A DNA stretch of 22,821 nt, from NCBI GenBank assembly GCA_050942555.1, contig JBMNNN010000016.1, positions 1 to 22,821 on the forward strand. Reading direction: 5' to 3'. The position numbers were made by a program, and so were the translations under genes. The notes beneath the pieces are model-generated. The model saw only the letters and a list, made by a program, of their open reading frames with translations, made no database searches and had not been told where the DNA came from. Position 1 is the first letter of the stretch. Every line of letters begins with the position of its first letter. The DNA is from JAAYXU01 sp050942555. GTDB lineage: Bacteria > Bacillota > Clostridia > Christensenellales > UMGS416. This document shows, in pieces, positions 1 through 7,423 of this stretch.

Positions 1-404
1 ATGCAGAAAACGTACAACATCATAATGATGTTGCGGGGCTTGAAGTCGGTGCGGGAAAGAGGATAAGCGGTTATCAGGTTCAGCGATACGGATATGGCTG
101 TGCCCACCAATGCGTACAGCAGGGAGTTGCCATACCCCACCCAGATATCGCTGTTCTCAAAGGCCAGCCTGTATCCCTCCAAGGTGAATTCCCGGGGGAG
201 CAAATAGACATCTCCGGCCCAAATGGACATCGCGCTGCTGAAGGAACAGCTAATGACGTAGACGATGGGAAACAGAAACAGTATCAACAGCAACACCAGT
301 ATCGCGTGATTGATGATATCAAATGCGATATCACTGGCGCTCTCACGCACAAATACTTTCCGCCTTTTCGCTGCGACACTCTTTTGGGCCGGAGTCACCG
401 CCAT
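1..404 (-). CDS. Carbohydrate ABC transporter permease, LplC/YtcP type (partial, N-terminal part)
   Basis: The reading frame starts at an ATG at 404 (minus) and stays open to the left edge, giving about 134 residues. A GGAGG at 416-420 sits 11 bases upstream. After a basic N-terminus (AAKRRK) comes a strong membrane segment (ILVLLLILFLFPIVYVIS) followed by a periplasm-facing loop with LPREFTLEGYRLAF, then a second membrane segment (SLLYALVGTAISVSLNLITA) ending in YPLSR. This order is typical of the LplC/YtcP partner in two-permease oligosaccharide importers of the CUT1 class. The stop codon of the neighbouring LplB-type gene lies 16 bases upstream, so both are one operon. The EAA loop and C-terminus lie outside the window. 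Substrate cannot be read from the sequence; the neighbouring glycosidases suggest a plant or host oligosaccharide. Confidence 0.88.
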   Translation of the reverse strand, partial: MAVTPAQKSVAAKRRKVFVRESASDIAFDIINHAILVLLLILFLFPIVYVISCSFSSAMSIWAGDVYLLPREFTLEGYRLAFENSDIWVGYGNSLLYALVGTAISVSLNLITAYPLSRTDFKPRNIIMMLYVFC

Positions 405-420
405 TTTCGTTAACGCCTCC

Positions 421-1365
421 TTACCAAAGTGATGTTTCGGACATGCGTCTGATAATGAAGTTAACTGAGACGAGCAGTATAAAGTTGGCCAGCGAATTGG
501 ATAGCCCGACCGCTGCAGAGAACGACATTTGGGACTGGAGGATGCCCACCTTGTATACATAGGTGGCGATGACTTCCGAGTAATCCAGGTTGATCGAGGT
601 CTGCATGAGCAGCACTTTTTCAAAGCCGACCGACAGCAAACTGCCCACTGCGAAGATCAGCATGATGGTCGCGGTCGGAATGATCGTAGGAATATCGATA
701 TGCCAGATGCGCTGTATCTTGTTGGCGCCGTCGATCCGGGCAGCCTCAATGAGCTGCGGATCCACGCTGCTCAGAGTGGCGATATACAGCACCGAACTGT
801 ACCCCACGTTCTGCCAGATGCCCGACCATACATACATGTGCGGGAATGACTCGCCCTTTGCCTCGAAGTATATCGCTTCTCTGCCCAGCAGGCCTATGAG
901 CCCGTTGACGATCCCCGTTTCGCTGAAAAACTGCTTCAGCATCGAGACGATTACGACTGTTGAGATAAAGTATGGCGCATAGGAGATGGTTTGAAAGATT
1001 TTCTTAAAGCGCGCATTCATGACCTCGTTGATCATAATCGCGAGGATGATCGGCAGCGGGAAACCCGTGACCAGCGAATAGATGCTCAGGCGCAGCGTGT
1101 TCCAAAGATATTGTGTAAAATAATAGGAAGAAAAGAAGGTTCTGAAATTCGCCAGGCCGATCCACTCGCTGCCGGTTAGCCCTCTGCGGGGGATATAATT
1201 CATGAAGGACATCATGATGCCGGAGTACATCGGGATATAATTAAAAATGATAATAAGAGCCAATCCGGGTATGCAGAACAGATACAGCTCCCAGTGGGTC
1301 CTGATATTCATCATTAAACCGGTTGTTAGGCGAAGTTTTCGAAGCGTATATTGTTTCTGCATCAT
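421..1365 (-). CDS. Carbohydrate ABC transporter permease, LplB/YteP type
   Basis: Inner-membrane permease of about 314 residues, forming a heterodimer channel with the next gene. Six membrane segments are visible, beginning with LYLFCIPGLALIIIFNYIP. The EAA loop that docks on the ATPase is clear (EAARIDGANKIQRIWHIDIP), as in LplB/YteP proteins of CUT1 oligosaccharide importers. I place the start at the ATG pair 1360-1365, just after a GGAGG at 1370-1374; the second ATG at 1362 has the better spacing. A longer frame opens at a TTG at 1404, but this lies within a few bases of the expected transcription start and has no ribosome binding site. No substrate-binding protein or ATPase is in the window; the binding protein probably follows beyond the left edge, and such systems often share a distant MsmX-type ATPase. 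Confidence 0.92.
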   Translation of the reverse strand: MMQKQYTLRKLRLTTGLMMNIRTHWELYLFCIPGLALIIIFNYIPMYSGIMMSFMNYIPRRGLTGSEWIGLANFRTFFSSYYFTQYLWNTLRLSIYSLVTGFPLPIILAIMINEVMNARFKKIFQTISYAPYFISTVVIVSMLKQFFSETGIVNGLIGLLGREAIYFEAKGESFPHMYVWSGIWQNVGYSSVLYIATLSSVDPQLIEAARIDGANKIQRIWHIDIPTIIPTATIMLIFAVGSLLSVGFEKVLLMQTSINLDYSEVIATYVYKVGILQSQMSFSAAVGLSNSLANFILLVSVNFIIRRMSETSLW

Positions 1366-1413
1366 TCCGCCTCCACAAGAAATATCGGTCACAGGGATTC
1401 GCAATCTAATAAT

Positions 1414-1441
1414 ATTATAGCATATATTAAACCGAAATCAA
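1414..1441 (-). promoter_or_regulatory. Sigma-A type promoter of the ABC permease operon
   Basis: On the minus strand TTGATT (1436-1441) is separated by 16 bases from a perfect TATAAT (1414-1419). The predicted transcript starts near 1407, leaving a leader of roughly 40 bases before the permease ATG. Confidence 0.7.
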
Positions 1442-1623
1442 TATAAATTTAAGAAATAAATTTTAAATGTTTATATTGCCGGCCTCCGATAATCCCCGCT
1501 TTCATTATACTGGTTAAATATATACACCATTATACACACAATAATGTATTATCAGTGCTAAAGATTGACCAAATATTTACTGTTTTCGTAGTGAATTTCA
1601 TTATAACCGAAAGCGGCTGGCGA

Positions 1624-1642
1624 TAGGTTAATATTAGGTTAA
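1624..1642 (+). repeat. Direct repeat TAGGTTAA x2, possible operator
   Basis: TAGGTTAA occurs at 1624-1631 and again at 1635-1642, an 11-base period (one helical turn). It lies about 30-48 bases upstream of the -35 box of the aminotransferase promoter. A related AGGTT direct repeat lies upstream of the DeoR-type gene (4048-4073), so both may be bound by the same regulator; that link is inference. The rest of the AT-rich stretch 1442-1671 shows nothing else I can support. Confidence 0.35.
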
Positions 1643-1671
1643 ATTTTAATTAAATTTAGTGAATTATAGTA

Positions 1672-1700
1672 TTGTATTGCATCTTATTATATGGTATAAT
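1672..1700 (+). promoter_or_regulatory. Sigma-A type promoter of the aminotransferase-SDR operon
   Basis: TTGTAT (1672-1677), a 17-base spacer and TATAAT (1695-1700). The transcript should start near 1707, giving a leader of about 47 bases with a GGAGG at 1741-1745 ahead of the ATG at 1754. Confidence 0.7.
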
Positions 1701-1753
1701 TTGAAACGTAAAAAAATATAATTATTTGTCGAAGGAAACAGGAGGTTATAGCG

Positions 1754-3091
1754 ATGGATTCTTTGCTCGAACGGATCAACCGGCTGGATCACAGCGATCT
1801 CGAAGAGTACGGAAAGCACCTGATGGTAGGCGGCGGTACCCCGGGGCCCTGTCTGGTAAAAGGCAAGGGAATCCGTGTAACGGATATCGACGGCAGGAGC
1901 TATATCGATTGTACGTCCCAGAGCTGGGCGCTTTATCTGGGGTATTCGAATGATGAAATCACTGAAACCGTATATGAACACATGCGCAGTAATTTTTCGC
2001 ATATCCATCAGGGGTTCTCTACCAGACAGCGGTATGCACTGGCTGAGAAGCTGGCGGCGATCGCCCCTAAAAACCTGAACCGGGTATCCTTTACGATAGG
2101 CGGTGGACCGGCTGTCGAGGCCTCGATGAAAATCGCGATGAAGAACCGATCTGGAGCAAAGCACTTTATTACTTTATGGGATGCATATCATGGCTGCACG
2201 CTTACCGCGGCCGGGGCATCGTGGACAACGACGATGGCCCCCGGAAGCTTTACTGGACAACTGAGCTTTTTACCCAATGTAAACGACCATTTCGTTCGCG
2301 TGCCGAACTTCTATTGCTACCGCTGCTATTTCGGCCAAAAGCCCGAGACCTGCAACCTGATGTGTGCGGAAATGATGCGCCTGACCATCGCGAAGGGGGT
2401 AATCGGGCCGGTGGCAGGCGTGATCGTAGAGCCCATCCAGGCCAGCGGCGGACAGCTGATAGCGCCACGCAAATACCTGAAAAGAGTCAGAGAAATCTGT
2501 GACGAGTTCGGCGCTCTGCTCATATACGATGAAATACAGACCTATTGTCGTATCGGAGAATTTTTCGCGGCGGATTATTTCGATGTGGAGCCCGACATCA
2601 TCGTATTGGGAAAGGCGTTGGGCGCCGGATTTCCCATCGCGGCCATCATCATCCGGGACGACCTTGAAGGATTCAGCATGCGTGCGGAAGAACTGCATAC
2701 ATTCGCCAATAACTCGGTCTCGCAGATTGCTGCGCTTAAACAGATCGAGATCATCGAGCGCGACAATCTTCTCGAAAACACGCGCGTTGTCGGCGCTTAT
2801 CTGGCAGAAGGGCTGCGCAAACTGGGGCGGCGGTTCCCGCAGATCGGAGAAGTCCGGCAGGCCGGGCTGCACATCGGCGCAGAGATGATCGAAGAAGACG
2901 GCAGCCCGCTTAATAACGATGCCGCCTTGAAGATCCGGGCAATCGCGATGGACAAAGGTCTGATACTGGGCACCGGCGGATATGCCAAGAATTTGCTGAA
3001 GTTCAAACCCCCGCTTATCACGACGAAAAAGGACGCCGACGAAATACTCGCGATATTCACCGATACCCTCGAAACGGTCTACGGGCGCTAA
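1754..3091 (+). CDS. Class III PLP-dependent aminotransferase
   Basis: A full-length 445-residue fold-type I enzyme. The PLP lysine is K287 (LGKALGAGFP), the aspartate that contacts the pyridine nitrogen is D259 (YDEIQT), and GGGPAVEASMKIA (116-128) matches the phosphate-binding segment. VEPIQASGG (225-233) is the usual class III signature. A cysteine-rich stretch, C188, C191, C200 and C204 (CYRCYFGQKPETC then NLMC), resembles the CYRCPFG segment seen in a branch that includes amino-acid racemase/epimerase-like and omega-aminotransferase members. GGAGG lies 8 bases before the ATG. The SDR gene follows after 23 bases, so the two are an operon, and a URO-D-like remnant comes next. The exact substrate is unknown; amino donor/acceptor or racemase chemistry are both possible. 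Family call is secure, reaction is not. Confidence 0.9.
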   Translation: MDSLLERINRLDHSDLEEYGKHLMVGGGTPGPCLVKGKGIRVTDIDGRSYIDCTSQSWALYLGYSNDEITETVYEHMRSNFSHIHQGFSTRQRYALAEKLAAIAPKNLNRVSFTIGGGPAVEASMKIAMKNRSGAKHFITLWDAYHGCTLTAAGASWTTTMAPGSFTGQLSFLPNVNDHFVRVPNFYCYRCYFGQKPETCNLMCAEMMRLTIAKGVIGPVAGVIVEPIQASGGQLIAPRKYLKRVREICDEFGALLIYDEIQTYCRIGEFFAADYFDVEPDIIVLGKALGAGFPIAAIIIRDDLEGFSMRAEELHTFANNSVSQIAALKQIEIIERDNLLENTRVVGAYLAEGLRKLGRRFPQIGEVRQAGLHIGAEMIEEDGSPLNNDAALKIRAIAMDKGLILGTGGYAKNLLKFKPPLITTKKDADEILAIFTDTLETVYGR

Positions 3092-3114
3092 CCAGCAACA
3101 GCGGAGGTGTCCAG

Positions 3115-3894
3115 ATGGCTTTTGAAATATCCCTCGTGGGAAAAGTGGCGCTGGTAACGGGCGGTGCTCGTGGCATCGGCGCTGAAGTGTGCCGCCAGAT
3201 GGCGGCAGCCGGCGCTGCGGTATGCGTGAACTACTATCACAGCGAAGCGGACCGGACAGCCGCGGCCGCGCTGGAACAGGAAATCAGGCAAAATGGCGGA
3301 GACGTGCTGCTGTGCGAAGCCGACGTATCATCATGGCCTGAGGTGGAGGTGATGTTCTCCGCCATCGAGGAACGCTTTGGCCGTCTGGACATCGTTATTA
3401 ACAATGCGGGGATTCTTTTCAGCCTGCCTTTCACCGAGCTGGATATAAAAAGCTGGCGGAGAATGATGGCTGTGATACTGGACGGCGCATACCATGTCTG
3501 TCGCGGCGCTGTGCCGGTCATGCTGCGTCAGGGCTCTGGATCGATTATCATGATCACCACCAACTGCACCGTAAACGGCGGCGGCGGCAGCGCGGCGTAT
3601 CCTGCGGCCAAAGCCGGTGTGGAGGGCCTGGCCCGCCAGCTTGTTGTCGAGTATGCCGGTCGGGGAATCCGTACGAATATCATCCGTCCGGCGGTGATCG
3701 ATACCGATATGTTCCGTCAGCGCTATCCTACCGATGAGGACGTCCTGGCATACGGACGGAAAATGCCGGTAGGAAGGGTCGGAAAACCGATCGATATCGC
3801 GAACGCCGTGGTATTTTTGAGATCCGACAAAGCCTCATACATTTGCGGGCAGGCTTTGCAGGTTGACGGGGGGCGCACTTTCTATTACCGGTAA
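3115..3894 (+). CDS. SDR-family oxidoreductase (FabG-like) with altered catalytic tetrad
   Basis: A classical 259-residue short-chain dehydrogenase. The nucleotide-binding TGGARGIG is at 15-22, the ADV motif at 69-71, NNAG at 96-99, YPAAK with Y162 and K166, and a C-terminal ICGQALQVDGG. Two of the four tetrad positions differ from the norm: the asparagine expected in MAVNLDG is isoleucine (I121), and the serine expected 13 residues before the tyrosine is threonine (T149). Threonine may substitute, but loss of the asparagine that organises the proton relay is unusual. GGAGGT at 3103-3108 supports the ATG at 3115. It is co-transcribed with the aminotransferase, which suggests the two act on the same metabolite (an oxo or hydroxy compound), though this is inference. 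Confidence 0.9.
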   Translation: MAFEISLVGKVALVTGGARGIGAEVCRQMAAAGAAVCVNYYHSEADRTAAAALEQEIRQNGGDVLLCEADVSSWPEVEVMFSAIEERFGRLDIVINNAGILFSLPFTELDIKSWRRMMAVILDGAYHVCRGAVPVMLRQGSGSIIMITTNCTVNGGGGSAAYPAAKAGVEGLARQLVVEYAGRGIRTNIIRPAVIDTDMFRQRYPTDEDVLAYGRKMPVGRVGKPIDIANAVVFLRSDKASYICGQALQVDGGRTFYYR

Positions 3895-3899
3895 AGGCG

Positions 3900-4035
3900 G
3901 TGCATATACGGAACCGACCAGGCGTTTTTGTCATGTATTACGGGAGCCCCGATCGCATTCCCAATTACGAAGTAGGTATTTGGACGCAGACGAAGGCACG
4001 CTGGGAACGAGAGGGGCTCGAACCTGAACTATTAC
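3900..4035 (+). pseudogene. Remnant of a URO-D (uroporphyrinogen decarboxylase-like) family gene, N-terminal part only
   Basis: An open frame from a GTG at 3900, six bases after the SDR stop codon, encodes SPDRIPNYEVGIWTQTKARW followed by EREGL. This matches the start of URO-D-like proteins (DRIPNYEfGiWpqTieRWxxEGLP), a family often found in sugar and methyl-transfer clusters. Homology ends at about residue 45; the frame then continues as low-complexity AT-rich sequence (to a stop at 4145) without family features and runs into the promoter of the DeoR-type gene. The family is normally about 330-390 residues, so roughly 85-90 percent is gone. It appears to be the third gene of the aminotransferase operon after a 3' deletion. 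It may still be translated as a short peptide. Confidence 0.7.
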
Positions 4036-4047
4036 GTTCCTGTATGT

Positions 4048-4073
4048 TTAAAGGTTGTCTTATTAAAGGTTGT
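4048..4073 (+). repeat. Direct repeat TTAAAGGTTGT x2, possible operator
   Basis: Two identical 11-mers at 4048-4058 and 4063-4073, period 15 bases, 37-62 bases upstream of the -35 box of the DeoR-type gene. Placement suggests an autoregulatory site, but binding is not shown. Confidence 0.4.
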
Positions 4074-4109
4074 ATTTATAAATATTTCTTATTCTTTTTG
4101 CGTTACTGT

Positions 4110-4138
4110 TTGCATTCTTTCTTCTTTTATGTTATAGT
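4110..4138 (+). promoter_or_regulatory. Sigma-A type promoter of the DeoR-type regulator
   Basis: TTGCAT (4110-4115), a 17-base spacer and TATAGT (4133-4138). The ATG lies about 44 bases downstream of the -10 box, with CAGGAG at 4168-4173 as the ribosome binding site. Confidence 0.65.
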
Positions 4139-4181
4139 TAAATAATGATGTGGAATACGGATGACTGCAGGAGACTGACAA

Positions 4182-4943
4182 ATGGATAAGGATACCAGAA
4201 GAAACGAAATAGAGGAATTGATACGGGAAAATAAGGAGTTGAATGTAAACGAAATCAGGCGTCGCTATAATATATCCAATGTAACCGTGCGCAACGACCT
4301 CATCTATTTGGAAAGAAAAGGCGTAATCACGCGCCAGTTTGGCAAAGCTGTACTCAGAGAAGACAGGCTCCAAACATCGTTTGACATTAACAACATTAAA
4401 AACCTGAATGAGAAAGAGAAAATCGGCAAGTACGCGGCTTCTCTTATCGGAGATAACGAGTCAGTTATGCTCTATACCGGCACGACCACATTGCAGATCG
4501 CCCGGTTCATCGGGGACGGGAAAAGCTTTATCGCTGTAACCAATTCGATATACATCGCGTATGAATTGCGGCGCAATACGCCCAATACAAAAATCGTGGT
4601 CATCGGCGGGAATTTTAACCCGCAAACCGGCTCTACGTATGGCGAGGATGCTGTACGGCAACTGGAAGCCTACAACATTGACAAGCTATTTCTGGCTGTG
4701 GATGGCATAGACGCCCAGCGGGGCATTACCAACGCCCAACCGTATGAGACCGATATCAATCGCGCGATGATTCATAAGGCGAAGAAGGTGATCGTCGTCG
4801 CAGACTTTACGAAAATAGGCGCCGTCAGCTTTGTGAATATGGGCAGTATATCCGATGTGGATATGCTGATCACCGATTCCAAAGCGCCCGAGGACAAGAT
4901 ACAACAGATCCGGGATAAAGGGGTTCAGGTGGTAACCGTTTAA
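4182..4943 (+). CDS. DeoR/GlpR-family transcriptional regulator
   Basis: A 253-residue regulator with the usual two-part plan. The N-terminal winged helix-turn-helix spans about 5-58, with NVNEIRRRYNISNVTVRNDL as helix-turn-helix and ERKGVITRQFGKAVL as wing. The C-terminal sugar-phosphate sensor domain contains YTGTTTLQIA (98-107, the phosphate-binding loop) and FLAVDGIDAQRGIT, which in this family bind a phosphorylated sugar effector. It has its own promoter and sits between the aminotransferase-SDR operon and the glycosidase-kinase operon, so it could control either. The AGGTT-type direct repeats upstream of it and of the aminotransferase are candidate operators. The likely effector is a sugar phosphate made by the neighbouring FGGY kinase pathway; this is inference. 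Confidence 0.9.
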   Translation: MDKDTRRNEIEELIRENKELNVNEIRRRYNISNVTVRNDLIYLERKGVITRQFGKAVLREDRLQTSFDINNIKNLNEKEKIGKYAASLIGDNESVMLYTGTTTLQIARFIGDGKSFIAVTNSIYIAYELRRNTPNTKIVVIGGNFNPQTGSTYGEDAVRQLEAYNIDKLFLAVDGIDAQRGITNAQPYETDINRAMIHKAKKVIVVADFTKIGAVSFVNMGSISDVDMLITDSKAPEDKIQQIRDKGVQVVTV

Positions 4944-4993
4944 TCGCGTGTTTACAGCAGAACCGGGATGCAAATCCATTACTTCAATAGAAA

Positions 4994-5022
4994 ACAGCCT
5001 GGAAACGCGGTTTCCGGGCTGT
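4994..5022. terminator. Bidirectional intrinsic terminator between convergent genes
   Basis: A 13-bp stem (4994-5006 with 5010-5022, one G-U wobble on one strand) with a 3-base loop GCG. On the minus strand it is followed by TTTTC, on the plus strand by CGCTTTCT. It lies between the stops of the DeoR-type gene (4943) and the converging amidohydrolase-like gene (5048). Confidence 0.75.
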
Positions 5023-5047
5023 CGCTTTCTGCTCGTGCAGCGCTATG

Positions 5048-5845
5048 TTATGTCGCGACCCCGCACAGCTTTTCGAGGTTACCGTGTGCGATGCGCTTCT
5101 TATCCCGGTCCGATATCTCCGCGAAACAGACGCGGCTCATCGGCACCGCCGGGTTATGATAGGGAAACCGCGTTCCGAATATCAGCTTATCCGGACCAAT
5201 ATGCGTTACGATGCTCTCGATTTCGCCGTATAATACAGCAAACCGGGATTCGATATAAAGATTCGGATGTGTCTGCAAAAGGGCGAGATAATCGTGATTG
5301 TGATAAATTAGTTTTGTATCGCCGCTGCCCTCAATAATGATATTTAACTTGGGGTATTGGCTGCAAAGCGCATGCACCGCGTCCCACGACGTCTCGCTGT
5401 GCACCAGTATCAGAGGCGTCGCGGTTTCCGACAGCGCATTGTAGATTTTGCCGCAACTGTAGCTCTTCAGCGAATGGTTGTAAGCCCTGGGACTCATCCG
5501 GGCCGCGATAAAGCCGCGGGCCTTCTTTTCCTTCATATACCCGATCAGATCGGTTTCCGTCATATACGGATCCGGCGTGAGAAAAAGGCATCCGTAGACC
5601 CCGTCATACTCCGCGATCAGCCGCTCAAGATGATCGTTGCCGGTTTTCGCGTCGTACATGATACATTCGCTGCTGGTGATCAGCATCCGCCGTATGCCTT
5701 TCTTTCGCAGCTGCGAAACCGTCCCGGCGAAATCCGGCGCGGGATAGAAACGCTCCCTGTCGAACGGATCGAGCCAGACGTTCATATCGAAAAAATCCAG
5801 CTCTTTCACCGTGGATTCATAGCGTTCGATCAGCCTGTCATTCAT
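5048..5845 (-). CDS. Amidohydrolase-2-like TIM-barrel protein lacking most metal ligands
   Basis: About 265 residues in the amidohydrolase-2 pattern, last gene of the minus-strand operon and 49 bases after the kinase. Compared with the intact homologue at 13686-14468, most metal ligands are absent: the N-terminal HxH is replaced by FDMNVWLD (19-26), the GHSGG strand reads IEGSGDTK (171-178), and the GSDY aspartate is R226 (GTRFPY). Only H149 (VHSE) remains at a ligand position. It may be a non-catalytic homologue or may use other residues. The start is set at the ATG at 5845, served by AGAGG eight bases upstream; a GTG at 5854 is the alternative. Shared synteny suggests a role in the sugar pathway, for example binding a lactone or acting as a partner protein, but function is unknown. 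Confidence 0.78.
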   Translation of the reverse strand: MNDRLIERYESTVKELDFFDMNVWLDPFDRERFYPAPDFAGTVSQLRKKGIRRMLITSSECIMYDAKTGNDHLERLIAEYDGVYGCLFLTPDPYMTETDLIGYMKEKKARGFIAARMSPRAYNHSLKSYSCGKIYNALSETATPLILVHSETSWDAVHALCSQYPKLNIIIEGSGDTKLIYHNHDYLALLQTHPNLYIESRFAVLYGEIESIVTHIGPDKLIFGTRFPYHNPAVPMSRVCFAEISDRDKKRIAHGNLEKLCGVAT

Positions 5846-5894
5846 CCTTTTCACCTCTTGTCTGAGCGCTTTTCGGCGGCGCTGGAGTCGAAGA

Positions 5895-7301
5895 TCAAAG
5901 CGGGGATCCCTCTTCTTCGATATCGGGAATCAGCTGCGGGATATCGGTCCTGCGAATCTCGCCCAGCGCGATCAGTTGGCAGAGTATATTTCCGATCGAC
6001 GTGGCCTCAAAAGGACCGGTCAGAACCTGTCGTCCGGTGTGTTTTTCGGTCAGCGCCGTGAGCACCGGATTTCTTGCGCCGCCGCCCACCACGCGGATCT
6101 TTTCGATATGGGCGCCGGTAACGCGCTCAAAATCGCCGACTACCTGCGCGTATTTTCGAGCAAGGCTGTTCAGGATGGATAGATAGATCTCCTGCCTGTT
6201 TTTTACGCTTCCCGAGCCATTTTCCTCGCAAAGGCGGCGAACCGTAGCGCACATATCGGCAGAGAGAGACAGTTCCGGAGAATCGGCGTCAAACCAGGCG
6301 TCGGCCGCGAAGGAGGCCGCCTTCCGGGCCAGCGACTCATATGTGAGGGACGGGTCTTCCGCCCGCCACTGCTTCATGCACTGCTGGAGTATCCACAGTC
6401 CCGTGACTCCGCGGCACAGGACGGGCCTTCCGTCCGGCCCGAGCGTGTTGTAGAACGGCTGTGCGGGATTATATTCGGTAAGCGGTTTCTCGACCGCGCC
6501 AAGAAGCATCGACCATGTACCGCTGCTGATCACGATGGTATCCCGGTCCATGCTGCCGGGCGACGCGAAAAATGCCGACAGCGTATCGTGCCCTGCGCCC
6601 AGCACGATTTTCATCCGGCAGCCAGCCTCCGCGGAAAAGCTTTCGTCGGTCTCGGCGATGACCTGGCCGGGCTCTTTTGCCTCCGGGAATATAGCGGGCA
6701 GACCGAGCCCGCCGATAAGGCCGCCGTGCCACCTGCGGGCGAAATTATCATAGAGCGATGTAAACGACGCGAGCGTATAGTCGCAGGATACGACGCCGCT
6801 CATGAAGTAGTAAAGCAGATTCGGTATGAACAGCAGCGAATCCGCGCAGTCGGCGATCCACGGCTCCCGCGTCGTCTGCGCGACGAGCTGGGGCAGCGTC
6901 GAGCCCGGGAAGGGGACAACGCCGCAACTCCCAAATATCCGCTCCATCCCGATGCGCTTTTCCAGCATCCTGTACGACCCGGCCGTATATGGGTCGCGGT
7001 AGCAGTGGGGAAGGCCCAGCAGTGTTCCGTTCCGGGTTATCAGTCCAAAATCCTGCGCCCAGCTGTCTATCGAAATAGTATCGGGAGGAAGGCCGACCTT
7101 TACGCAGCCTGCCACGGCGGATTTGATTTCATCAAGGAATTGCAGAGGGTTCCAATACAGCGACTCCCCGATCCGGACCGGCGCGATGCCGAATCGCCGT
7201 ATCTGGCGAAATGTAACGCGGCTGCCGTCGTATTCGCCCAGTATACAGCGTCCGTTGCTCGCGCCAAGATCGGCAGCCATGACCCTCAAACTTGCCGGCA
7301 T
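5895..7301 (-). CDS. FGGY-family carbohydrate kinase, rhamnulokinase type
   Basis: A cytoplasmic sugar kinase of 469 residues. N-terminal AADLGASNGR (9-18) is the phosphate-1 loop in the form typical of rhamnulokinases. SIDSWAQDFGL (77-87) and HCYRD (99-103) line the sugar pocket, GAGHDTLSA (234-242) carries the catalytic base D238, ISSGTWSML (257-265) is the phosphate-2 region, and VVGGGARNPVL is the adenosine-binding segment. The ATG at 7301 is preceded by GGAAGGG ten bases upstream; a longer frame to 7337 lacks such a site. RhaB phosphorylates L-rhamnulose at O1; isomerase and aldolase are not in the window, so the substrate could also be a related 6-deoxy ketose. Position between glycosidases and the amidohydrolase-like gene supports sugar catabolism. 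Confidence 0.85.
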   Translation of the reverse strand: MPASLRVMAADLGASNGRCILGEYDGSRVTFRQIRRFGIAPVRIGESLYWNPLQFLDEIKSAVAGCVKVGLPPDTISIDSWAQDFGLITRNGTLLGLPHCYRDPYTAGSYRMLEKRIGMERIFGSCGVVPFPGSTLPQLVAQTTREPWIADCADSLLFIPNLLYYFMSGVVSCDYTLASFTSLYDNFARRWHGGLIGGLGLPAIFPEAKEPGQVIAETDESFSAEAGCRMKIVLGAGHDTLSAFFASPGSMDRDTIVISSGTWSMLLGAVEKPLTEYNPAQPFYNTLGPDGRPVLCRGVTGLWILQQCMKQWRAEDPSLTYESLARKAASFAADAWFDADSPELSLSADMCATVRRLCEENGSGSVKNRQEIYLSILNSLARKYAQVVGDFERVTGAHIEKIRVVGGGARNPVLTALTEKHTGRQVLTGPFEATSIGNILCQLIALGEIRRTDIPQLIPDIEEEGSPL

Positions 7302-7358
7302 ATATGATGATCCCTTCCGAAATAATCTGTCCCGCACCTGATCCGCTCATACCCATCC

Positions 7359-7411
7359 GCGGATACCGGGCTGCATTTCTGTCGCCATTTATTATAGCAG
7401 CCCGGATCCGC
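7359..7411. other. Long intergenic stem-loop between glycosidase and kinase genes
   Basis: 7359-7374 pairs with 7397-7411 to give a 15-bp GC-rich stem with one bulged A and a 22-base loop. It lies in the 122-base gap between the stop of the GH106-like gene (7424) and the kinase start. There is no T-run, so it is more likely an mRNA processing or stability element that sets gene dosage within the operon, or a weak attenuator, than a terminator. Confidence 0.5.
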
Positions 7412-7423
7412 TGCGGAGAACAT

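Noticed and set aside
1366..1404. N-terminal extension of the LplB-type permease from a TTG at 1404
   Set aside because: The TTG coincides with the predicted transcript start and has no ribosome binding site, while GGAGG serves the ATG pair at 1360-1365.
1490..1560. TATAAT-like boxes on the minus strand and ATTATAC repeats in the AT-rich gap
   Set aside because: No suitably spaced -35 boxes and no gene that needs another promoter; explained by AT richness.
1603..1625. CcpA cre-like site (CCGAAAGCGGCTGG)
   Set aside because: It is not palindromic and fits the cre consensus poorly.
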